Positions 8,299 through 15,106 of a DNA stretch of 33,026 nucleotides are shown piece by piece; the first letter of the stretch is position 1, and each line of letters begins with the position of its first letter. The notes beneath the pieces were generated by a model, which was given only the letters and a program-made list of their open reading frames with translations, was not told the origin of the DNA and made no database searches. Position numbers and translations under genes: made by a program. The stretch spans positions 10,259 to 43,284 of the forward strand of contig NEWP02000024.1 of the NCBI GenBank assembly GCA_002869895.2, read 5' to 3'. The stretch is from Nitrospira sp. CG24E (lineage in GTDB: Bacteria > Nitrospirota > Nitrospiria > Nitrospirales > Nitrospiraceae).

Positions 8299-8613
8299 TT
8301 ACTGACGATAGCCCAATACATCCTCTTCACGCACCAACACCAAGTCTTCATCGTCGCCTTCCACTTCTCTGGCGGCGTGCTTTTCGTACAGGATATGCTC
8401 ACCTGGCTTGAGGGTGGTCTTCACAAATGTCTTCTTCTTGACCTTCTCCTTGGAATCCTTGTCCCCGACAAGGCGACCAGCTCCCACGGCGAGGACCTCT
8501 CCTTCCTCCGGCTTCTCTTGCGCGGAGTCCGGAATGATAATGCCACCGAAGCTCTTGCCGCTCGGCTCGCCGGCCCGGATCAATACCCAATCATGCAACG
8601 GTTGTAATTTCAT
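8299..8613 (-). CDS. groES: Co-chaperonin GroES, orphan copy
   Basis: A 104-residue GroES. It has the N-terminal strand LQPLHDWVLIRAGEP, the mobile loop GKSFGGIIIPD at residues 19-29, the KPEEGEVLAVG strand and the terminal DLVLVREEDVLGY. A Lys-rich stretch at about 50-65 makes it slightly longer than the usual 95-97 residues. The ATG at 8613 has AGGA about 6 bases upstream; an in-frame ATG at 8631 would add six residues. No groEL lies downstream or elsewhere in the window, which is unusual. Confidence 0.93.
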   Translation of the reverse strand: MKLQPLHDWVLIRAGEPSGKSFGGIIIPDSAQEKPEEGEVLAVGAGRLVGDKDSKEKVKKKTFVKTTLKPGEHILYEKHAAREVEGDDEDLVLVREEDVLGYRQ

Positions 8614-8816
8614 CGACGTAGGTCCTTTCATTCGCGTGCAGACAATACCGGCGGTGCTCCCAAGACACATCAGAACATTATGATGGTAGGCTCCATCAGT
8701 TTAGCACGTCTAGCATTGAAGAAACGAAAATGATCGGGTCTTTTCTCTCCGGTGATTGCGCCGTTACCTGTCTGCGTAACAGACCCGCGTTACCCATCGT
8801 GCCGAAGTTGGCACAT

Positions 8817-8867
8817 ATCTGGTCTGTCTCGTTTATCCGGTCTATTTGGTTTGCTTGTCGGTATGAC
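8817..8867. repeat. Degenerate TTTGGT/TCTGGT-type low-complexity run
   Basis: A pyrimidine-rich run on the plus strand containing TCTGGTCTGTCTCG, CCGGTC and TATTTGGTTTGCTTG. It is the reverse-sense counterpart of the run at 7104-7184. It ends 3 bases before the stop codon of the pseudouridine synthase gene, so it lies in that gene's 3' region. Confidence 0.4.
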
Positions 8868-8870
8868 CGA

Positions 8871-9611
8871 CTACCTCAAGGATCGAAGCGCCTTCCTCAC
8901 GTCCTCAATCGGAATCTCGCGCCATGCGCCAGCCTGGAGATCTTCCAACCTAAATGGACCGTATTGAATCCGCCTGAGCCTGGTCACTTCATGCCCCAAT
9001 GCCTCAAACAGTCTGCGGATTTCACGATTTTTCCCTTGGGTCAGAATCACTTCCAGATGTGATTCTCGTCCGGAACTCTTCTGAATCTTCACACTGTGGC
9101 ACTGAAGTCTCTCTCCCCCCTCAACTATTCCGACTGTCGCCTCTGCTGCCCGCGTCTCAGTGAATTCTCCTCGCACGGAAACCAGGTAAGTCCTCATCAC
9201 CTTACTAACTGGATCGGTGAGGGCGCTGGACAGTGCCGAGTCGTTGGTAAGCAGGAGGAGACCACTGGTCGCCTGGTCGAGCCGCCCGACGGCATGCATG
9301 TACCCCAAGTCTTCCGGCAGTAGGTCGAAAATCGTCTTGCGGCCCTTTTCGTCGCTGTGCGTGGTGACCACCCCTTTGGGTTTATGAAAGAGGACAAATC
9401 GCTTGACCGAGTCTTGAATCGGCCGATCATCGATCGAGACCGAATCCTTTGGCCATAAGACCCACGTGGCCGGATCGTGGATGACTCGACCATTGATGCG
9501 GACTCGTCCTGCGCGGACCCATTCCTGGCTCACTCCACGGGAAGCGATGCCAAGCTTCGAGAGCAATCGATCCACGGTGAGACGTTTTGATGTAGCGGCC
9601 TTATCCGCCAT
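8871..9611 (-). CDS. rRNA pseudouridine synthase, RsuA/RluB family
   Basis: A 246-residue enzyme that isomerises specific uridines in ribosomal RNA. An N-terminal S4 RNA-binding domain covers about residues 11-60 ([13 protein letters not shown]...[10 protein letters not shown]). The catalytic domain follows, with the aspartate motif [16 protein letters not shown] (D112) and the downstream [16 protein letters not shown] segment. The family includes RsuA (16S), RluB and RluE/F (23S); sequence alone does not fix the target. The start has only a weak ribosome binding site. Confidence 0.94.
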   Translation of the reverse strand: MADKAATSKRLTVDRLLSKLGIASRGVSQEWVRAGRVRINGRVIHDPATWVLWPKDSVSIDDRPIQDSVKRFVLFHKPKGVVTTHSDEKGRKTIFDLLPEDLGYMHAVGRLDQATSGLLLLTNDSALSSALTDPVSKVMRTYLVSVRGEFTETRAAEATVGIVEGGERLQCHSVKIQKSSGRESHLEVILTQGKNREIRRLFEALGHEVTRLRRIQYGPFRLEDLQAGAWREIPIEDVRKALRSLR

Positions 9612-9689
9612 CCGAGACCCTATCTACTTTAGAAGTTGATGGGTGGATACTGCCTGTATTTCTGGAGGGAACAACGGAAGAATCCACGT

Positions 9690-9921
9690 AGGATGCTCAA
9701 AAAGTCCGTCAGCAAGGCCGCCGGCGAGTCGAAACCGGAGGCGTACCCTTGGGGCGCACGGTGTGACGAATAAGGAACACCACGTCTGTGCGCGCCGCCG
9801 AGTGGTGAGGCGGCCGGGTCCCCGTTGAGGATTTCGACGAGCTGAGAACGCCGCATGGGATAAGGCGCGTCTCGGCGCGCCAGGGTCGGGAGGGTGAGAA
9901 GGGCGGCTTTTTCAGCATCCT
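9690..9921. repeat. 232-bp inverted-repeat element, MITE-like
   Basis: The two ends are near-perfect 15-base inverted repeats: AGGATGCTCAAAAAG at 9690-9704 and CTTTTTCAGCATCCT at 9907-9921 (one mismatch). Inside are further nested inverted segments, for example GCGCAC/GTGCGC and GGTGT/ACACC around 9758-9802. No transposase is encoded. It fills the gap between the pseudouridine synthase start and the ribE stop, its right end lying 3 bases after the ribE stop. I infer a non-autonomous element or a structured intergenic repeat that may also end ribE transcription. The flanking bases 9612-9689 show nothing. Confidence 0.65.
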
Positions 9922-9924
9922 AAT

Positions 9925-10581
9925 TTAGAGAAGGCCGTGTTTTTTGAGATAGTCCTTGTCAATGACGGGGGCCGGTTTAGCTGGCAGCTGTCCCCGTTCC
10001 TGCAGCAAACGTTCAACGTATTTCCCAATCAGATCTGATTCAAGATTGACCTGCTCGCCGACTTGTTTGAGGCCCAGAGTGGTCACCTTCGCCGTATGGG
10101 GAATAATCGAGACGGTGAAACCACGATCGGTTACCTGGTTAATCGTCAGGCTGATGCCGTCCACGGTGACAGACCCCTTCACGATACAGTGGCGAAGAAT
10201 TTCAGACGAGGCTTCTATCGAGAAGAGAATGGCATTCCCATCCTGTTGGCGACTGCGAATCGTGCCAATGCCGTCCACATGACCGGCCACGAGGTGCCCG
10301 CCGAGCCGTTCGTTGAGCTTCATCGCCCGTTCCAGATTCAGCGGTGCACCGGCCGTAAGTTGCCCGAGGGTGGTCACGGACAGTGTTTCGGGAGAGACCT
10401 CCACGGAAAAGTTGTGTTCGGCCTTGTGTACCACGGTCAAACAAGTGCCGTTGACGCTAATGCTGTCCCCGATTTTGAGATCGGCCATCACAGCTGAGGC
10501 TAAGATTACCATCCTCGTTCCAGCCAGGGTCTTATCGATTGAAACGATGGCGCCAAGTTCTTCAACGATGCCTGTGAACAC
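9925..10581 (-). CDS. ribE: Riboflavin synthase, alpha subunit
   Basis: Dismutates two 6,7-dimethyl-8-ribityllumazines to riboflavin. The 218-residue protein has the two tandem lumazine-binding domains of the family: MFTGIVEELG at residues 1-10 with NGTCLTV, then GGHLVAGHVDGIG at about 94-106 with DGISLTIN. The start is GTG, two bases after the stop of a 37-residue membrane ORF, with GAGGAAAG upstream. It ends the same minus-strand gene run as ribD, from which it is separated by four non-riboflavin genes. The symbol ribC is used for the same enzyme in some species. Confidence 0.96.
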   Translation of the reverse strand: MFTGIVEELGAIVSIDKTLAGTRMVILASAVMADLKIGDSISVNGTCLTVVHKAEHNFSVEVSPETLSVTTLGQLTAGAPLNLERAMKLNERLGGHLVAGHVDGIGTIRSRQQDGNAILFSIEASSEILRHCIVKGSVTVDGISLTINQVTDRGFTVSIIPHTAKVTTLGLKQVGEQVNLESDLIGKYVERLLQERGQLPAKPAPVIDKDYLKKHGLL

Positions 10582-10583
10582 AA

Positions 10584-10697
10584 CTATTCTTTCCTCATAA
10601 TCTGTTTCACAATATAGCCAAACATGACGAGCAGCACGAGCACACCGATGCTGGCCAGCACACCGATGACGATATTCTCAGTCGCGATGGTCTTCAT
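10584..10697 (-). CDS. 37-residue single-span membrane microprotein (hypothetical)
   Basis: A short frame that fits exactly between the MFS gene (stop 26 bases upstream) and ribE (start 2 bases downstream). The product is M-K-T-I-A-T-E-N, then about 21 strongly hydrophobic residues (IVIGVLASIGVLVLLVMFGYI), then the basic end VKQIMRKE. That pattern indicates one transmembrane helix with the C-terminus inside. No good Shine-Dalgarno is present; TATAAT at about 10707 could be part of a promoter or chance. Function is unknown. The tight fit and clean topology argue that it is real. Confidence 0.55.
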   Translation of the reverse strand: MKTIATENIVIGVLASIGVLVLLVMFGYIVKQIMRKE

Positions 10698-10723
10698 GAA
10701 GGGTCCATTATATAGCACCGAAC

Positions 10724-11893
10724 CTACACACGTCTCATCGTCATCCAGAACAGCAACGCTGCGATGAGTTGCAGGCCTGCGATGATAGCAAAGGCGTTGG
10801 CATAGTCCAGGTGTGCGATCAGGATCCCAGCCAGGAGCGGCCCGCTGGCATGGCCGATGTCTCCGATCGTCCCTTGCATGCCCATCCCGGCCCCGAGCGT
10901 TTTGAACTCGGAACTATCCGCAACCAGCGCGGAGGAGGAGGAGGAGACGACTGCTTCGCCAAATCCGAAGCCGGCCGAGAGCATCAATAGCAGCCAAAAC
11001 ATCGACACCTGGGGAATACAGACGAAGGTCGCCGCGCAGATCACAAGACCGATGATGATGAGCGGCTGACGCCCTACCCCATCAGATACCCGGCCCATGA
11101 TCGGCTTGGAGACGAGCGACGTGAAGGCCTGAACAGTAAATAGCAACCCGATTTCTCCCGGATTCAATCCCACCGAGACCCCGTAGAGCGGGAGGAAGGC
11201 CATCAGTGCCCCGTTTGCAATCATCTTGGCTGCGTCGGTGGAGCTGGTAATAAGGACCTTGCGATTTTTGGCCACCACCCTGAAGCCCTTCCACATTTCT
11301 GCCATGAGCGGAGTCATCCCCTTCTCCTGAATACGAGGAGGAGGCGGTGTGAGGTGCAGGCTATAGAAAATCGCAATGGCAACACAGCCGAACAGACCGG
11401 CAGTGACGAAGGCGGAAGAGAATCCCGACGCATAGATCAGATAGCCGCCAATGAATGGTCCGAGCAACGCACCGGATTGTGTCGAAGCCGTGTAGGTGCC
11501 GAGCGCGGCGCCTCGCCGTTCTCGATAGAGATCTGCCACGGTCGCCAACGCACTCGGCGCGAAGATGGCAGTGGCCAGTCCATGAAAGAAGCGCAAGCCG
11601 GTCAATACATCGAGGTCGGTCACCCAGGGATATAGAAACGGCGGGAGCCCGAACGCCACCACGCCGATCTGCAGCAGAAACCGTCGACCATAGATATCGG
11701 ACAGGGCGCCGGACGGAAGTTTAAGAAATACTCCCGTGAGTGTAGAAACCGATACGATAAGCCCAATTCGTTCAGGACTGGCCCCCAGCGACTCTGCGAA
11801 CAGCGACAACACCGGCATCCGGACCATGTTGTAGCTGATAAAACAAAACACGCCGACGGTGCAGAGCAGGGTGAAGCTGCGAGATGTCGTCAT
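10724..11893 (-). CDS. Major facilitator superfamily transporter
   Basis: A 389-residue inner-membrane protein with about 12 hydrophobic segments. The MFS loop 2-3 signature is present (GALSDIYGRRFLLQIG, about residues 62-77) and is partly repeated in the second half (GRVSDGVGRQPLIIIG). The family moves small solutes by proton coupling, often drug or metabolite efflux. The start ATG overlaps the stop of the preceding gene in ATGA. Its place in a run with ribD and ribE raises, but does not show, a link to flavin or precursor transport. Confidence 0.9.
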   Translation of the reverse strand: MTTSRSFTLLCTVGVFCFISYNMVRMPVLSLFAESLGASPERIGLIVSVSTLTGVFLKLPSGALSDIYGRRFLLQIGVVAFGLPPFLYPWVTDLDVLTGLRFFHGLATAIFAPSALATVADLYRERRGAALGTYTASTQSGALLGPFIGGYLIYASGFSSAFVTAGLFGCVAIAIFYSLHLTPPPPRIQEKGMTPLMAEMWKGFRVVAKNRKVLITSSTDAAKMIANGALMAFLPLYGVSVGLNPGEIGLLFTVQAFTSLVSKPIMGRVSDGVGRQPLIIIGLVICAATFVCIPQVSMFWLLLMLSAGFGFGEAVVSSSSSALVADSSEFKTLGAGMGMQGTIGDIGHASGPLLAGILIAHLDYANAFAIIAGLQLIAALLFWMTMRRV

Positions 11894-12708
11894 GGTAAAA
11901 GTGCCCTGGATGGCGTCCTGTTGCTGGATTGGCCAAGGCTCTCCAATGCCTGCTTCAAGAAGGCCACTTCTTCGGACGGTAACGATGGGGAGACGGTCGC
12001 TTCAAAAATGATCCGATCGGGGTGTTGCCGCATTTCTTGCCCCAGACGGTTGACGACCGTGATGCCCTTTGTCAGCTTCCGTGCAATGGTGCGGTCGAGG
12101 AGCGGCCTGATGAGCGACACGAGCCCCGCCAACAGGCGGCTGTTCAATTTTGCATAGGCCACCAAGGTCGTTTCGACTGCCTCGTTGCCCTGTCCATCTT
12201 GTCCCGGACCCATTTTCACAAACACGATTGCTTTCCCATTGATATCCGGCAACAGGGTGCTCGTGTGGGTCCCTTCCACATAGTAAATCCGATTGGTGGG
12301 ATCCTGATAGACGAGTTCGATCATCCCCTCCGTTCCCTCACCATCGTTGACGAAAAAACGACCAGGCCCCCTCGCTTCCGACCTGTAGGGACTGAGATCA
12401 AGCCGATTGATCAAAGCCGCGGTCATCGGAGGCCGGTCTAAAAGAAAGCGATAGACTGGTGCGGGAAGCAGCACCTGTATCGGCCCGATCTTGTTGGCCG
12501 TGGTGTAGTCGCTGATGATCGACTGCAGGGAGCAGCCCCAGCCTGCTTCAATCTGTTCGACTGGAAAGGTCACCCCTGCATGCTGAGAGGATAACAGGCA
12601 GGCCTCCGAATGGACCAAGCCTGCATAGATCATCGCACTCAGCCCAATCACGACGAGCAACAATCGTGAGCCTGCCCTCCGCGAATCCAGCGATCCGGAG
12701 ATCATCAC
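11890..12708 (-). CDS. Membrane-anchored hypothetical protein
   Basis: A 272-residue protein I do not recognise. Residues 15-32 form a signal anchor (LLLVVIGLSAMIYAGLV); the rest would be periplasmic. The mature part has strand-rich stretches such as IYYVEGTHTSTLLPDINGKAIVFVKMG, and a helical C-terminal half. Starts GTG 12708 and ATG 12705 both overlap the esterase stop (GTGATG), and the stop overlaps the MFS start. This tight coupling suggests a shared function with the esterase and transporter. Confidence 0.7.
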   Translation of the reverse strand: MMISGSLDSRRAGSRLLLVVIGLSAMIYAGLVHSEACLLSSQHAGVTFPVEQIEAGWGCSLQSIISDYTTANKIGPIQVLLPAPVYRFLLDRPPMTAALINRLDLSPYRSEARGPGRFFVNDGEGTEGMIELVYQDPTNRIYYVEGTHTSTLLPDINGKAIVFVKMGPGQDGQGNEAVETTLVAYAKLNSRLLAGLVSLIRPLLDRTIARKLTKGITVVNRLGQEMRQHPDRIIFEATVSPSLPSEEVAFLKQALESLGQSSNRTPSRALLP

Positions 12709-13991
12709 GGCTGCGTTCGAACTCGGATGGCGAGATGGATGGGAAAGAGTTGCCGAGGGTCCTGCCGCACACGCGCCTGTCTCAGCAAAGTTTCAAGCGA
12801 TGGCGTCACGGGACCTTCGAAGGAGACCTGCCCGTTGGTAAGCACGACAAGCGGTTTGGACGGATCGATGAGCTGTTCGTTCAGAAAGAGGCTGTAGCGC
12901 TGGACCCGGTCCGCTTGAACTTCAATGCGGTTCGGCGCCACGATGGAGACGTTCAATCGCGCATATTCCCGGCGCTTGATCAGATCGTCCCGCTTACTGA
13001 CCAGATCTTCGGAGAAGGCGGCAATGGCGTCAGTCGCATCGATGCGTACCCATCCAAACGGTTGAAAGTGGCTCGCTTCTCGCACCACCGTCACAGTCGT
13101 CGGCAAGGGGTTACGCCGTTGGGCATTGAACCAGTTGACCAGCTCAAGCAATTCCTCCTTAGGGAAGTAATGCCCTCCCGCCATGGGATGCTCACGATCA
13201 TGCTCTCGATAGACAAAGGGATAGCCCAGCCTAATCAATTCCTTTGTAATGGTGCGGCTGAGTTCCACCGGCATGACCTCGTCCTTGGCTCCGTGGATGA
13301 TATAGATCGGCGTAGAGCGAAGATTCGCCAGGAACGGCATCAGCACGTTGTCGAGGCCGCTGGCCATTGGTGCGATGCCGGCGAACAGCGGCGCATCGTG
13401 CATACCGATAACCCAGGTGCCGATTCCGCCGTTGGACATGCCGGTGAGAAAAATCCGATCGGGGTCGATGCGATAGCGCCGTTGCACGGAACGAATTGTC
13501 GCCAGCACCAAATCCTCCGCACCCCTCGTATACCATGCGCCCATCGGAACAGTCGGGCAGGCCAAGACATAGTCTTCCCCCAATCGCGCCTGCCAGCGTT
13601 CCAAGTAGGCCTCGCCGCTAAATCCCGCTCCATGCAAACAGACTACCAATCCATACTCCTTCGTCGGCTGATAGGTCTGGGGAATGGACAGCGCCAGATG
13701 ATAGGCACGTCCCCGTACCTCGATTCGCTCGTCTGGAATAGTCCCTGTCGGCTGCGGGGCATAGTCCCGCTCGGTTTGAATAATCCGTACCACCCGATCA
13801 ATTGTCGCATTTGGATCTGACACGATGGATAAAAGGGTGCGAGTTGGTTCGTCCGTGCCCGTGCTATCCAGGTAACGGAAGACCTGCGTCTTTAGCTCAG
13901 CAGAGGGAACTCCAACGGTCGCATCCGTTTTATGACCGGTGAACGCCGTAAAGATCACGGCAAGCACAGCACAGAGGAGGAGCCTCGTCAC
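12705..13991 (-). CDS. Exported alpha/beta-hydrolase (esterase / PHB-depolymerase-like)
   Basis: A 428-residue protein with a signal peptide (about residues 1-24). The hydrolase domain has the oxyanion segment CLHGAGFSGE (119-128), the nucleophile elbow GMSNGG (S186), the acid in GAKDEV (D237) and a histidine in HPMAGGH (H274 or H268). This resembles the LpqC/poly-hydroxybutyrate depolymerase group of secreted esterases. The last 150 residues form an extra domain of unknown type. The start is a GTG overlapping the ribD stop as GTGA, so it is translationally coupled. The substrate is unknown. Confidence 0.85.
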   Translation of the reverse strand: MTRLLLCAVLAVIFTAFTGHKTDATVGVPSAELKTQVFRYLDSTGTDEPTRTLLSIVSDPNATIDRVVRIIQTERDYAPQPTGTIPDERIEVRGRAYHLALSIPQTYQPTKEYGLVVCLHGAGFSGEAYLERWQARLGEDYVLACPTVPMGAWYTRGAEDLVLATIRSVQRRYRIDPDRIFLTGMSNGGIGTWVIGMHDAPLFAGIAPMASGLDNVLMPFLANLRSTPIYIIHGAKDEVMPVELSRTITKELIRLGYPFVYREHDREHPMAGGHYFPKEELLELVNWFNAQRRNPLPTTVTVVREASHFQPFGWVRIDATDAIAAFSEDLVSKRDDLIKRREYARLNVSIVAPNRIEVQADRVQRYSLFLNEQLIDPSKPLVVLTNGQVSFEGPVTPSLETLLRQARVRQDPRQLFPIHLAIRVRTQP

Positions 13992-15106
13992 AGATCTCCC
14001 TCCACAACCAGATCCTTTCCAATGCGTCGAACTCTGACATGGCGCAAGGTCGGCGCCTGGGCCAAGAGCTTTGGGCTGTGGCCGCCGATCATTGCCTTGG
14101 CATCCTGCCCTCCCATTAGAATAGGAGCCACATACAGCACGACATGGTTGACGAGTTTCTCGCGTACTGCTGAGGCATTCACTGTGCTGCCTCCCTCAAT
14201 GAGCAGAGAGGTGATGCCGCGCTTGCCCAGCATCGTCAGCAGGGCAGGAAATGACACCTGCCCATTCTTCAGAGGGAGAGTGGCCAGTTCCACCCCTGCC
14301 TGTTCAACGAGACGGCGGCGTGACTGAGATGTACGACTCGTGGTCACGATCAACGTCTTCGCCTGGCCCTGCTTGGTACAGACCGCTGCTGCCGCTGGCG
14401 TCCTGAGCTTGCTATCAAGCACGACGCGTAACGGTTGTCGTAGGGCCAGCTTACGTGGGCGGCCGGACAGTCGCGCTGTCAGTGCAGGATTATCCTTGAG
14501 CACTGTGCCAACCCCGACGAGCACTGCATCCACCTGACTCCTGAGTCGATGCGCATCTTGTCGCGCGAGCGGACCGGTGATCCATCGGGACTCTCCCTTC
14601 GCTGTCGCCACCTTTCCATCCAAAGTCATTCCGGCTTTCAGGACCACATAGGGACGTCCGGTCGTCACCCAGTGGAGATAGGCGCGATTCAACTCTACTG
14701 CTTTTTCTTGTGCGACTCCCGACGTCACCATGATCCCGGCCCTGCGTAAGGCGGCAATTCCCTGTCCTTTGACCATCCTATTGGGATCGGCCATGGCCAC
14801 CACCACCTGCCTCACGCCGGATTGCACCACTGCCGGCAGGCAGGGGGGAGTTCGTTTGAGGAGATGGCAACAGGGTTCGAGCGTGACATAGAGGGTCGCG
14901 CCCCTGGCGCGCGACCCTGCTTGATTGAGCGCAAGAATTTCTGCGTGAGGTTGCCCAGGACCGTGGTGATAGCCACGGCCAATAATGCATCCGTTCTTGA
15001 CGACGAGGGCGCCGACCATCGGATTCGGGCTGGTCTTACCCCGACCCTTCGCTGCGAGGCGAAGAGCCAGGGTCATGAAGTGGAGGTGCGGTGTAGTGGC
15101 AGTCAC
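13988..15106 (-). CDS. ribD: Bifunctional riboflavin deaminase/reductase RibD
   Basis: Catalyses deamination then reduction of the pyrimidine intermediate in riboflavin synthesis. The zinc deaminase domain covers residues 1-145, with HAE (H54, E56) and EPCCHLLKRTPPC (C79, C89). The reductase domain follows from about 150 (YVVLKAGMTLDGKVAT, later LLIEGGSTVNAS). I choose the GTG at 15106: it overlaps the ppdK stop as GTGA and gives 372 residues, the family length. The frame extends upstream to 15304 but those residues are the shadow of ppdK. ATG 15076 would cut into the first helix. Confidence 0.94.
   Translation of the reverse strand: MTATTPHLHFMTLALRLAAKGRGKTSPNPMVGALVVKNGCIIGRGYHHGPGQPHAEILALNQAGSRARGATLYVTLEPCCHLLKRTPPCLPAVVQSGVRQVVVAMADPNRMVKGQGIAALRRAGIMVTSGVAQEKAVELNRAYLHWVTTGRPYVVLKAGMTLDGKVATAKGESRWITGPLARQDAHRLRSQVDAVLVGVGTVLKDNPALTARLSGRPRKLALRQPLRVVLDSKLRTPAAAAVCTKQGQAKTLIVTTSRTSQSRRRLVEQAGVELATLPLKNGQVSFPALLTMLGKRGITSLLIEGGSTVNASAVREKLVNHVVLYVAPILMGGQDAKAMIGGHSPKLLAQAPTLRHVRVRRIGKDLVVEGDL

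Noticed and set aside
12666-13820. Plus-strand open frame of 384 codons
   Set aside because: It is antisense to the esterase, which has a signal peptide and a catalytic triad; the plus frame shows no recognisable protein.
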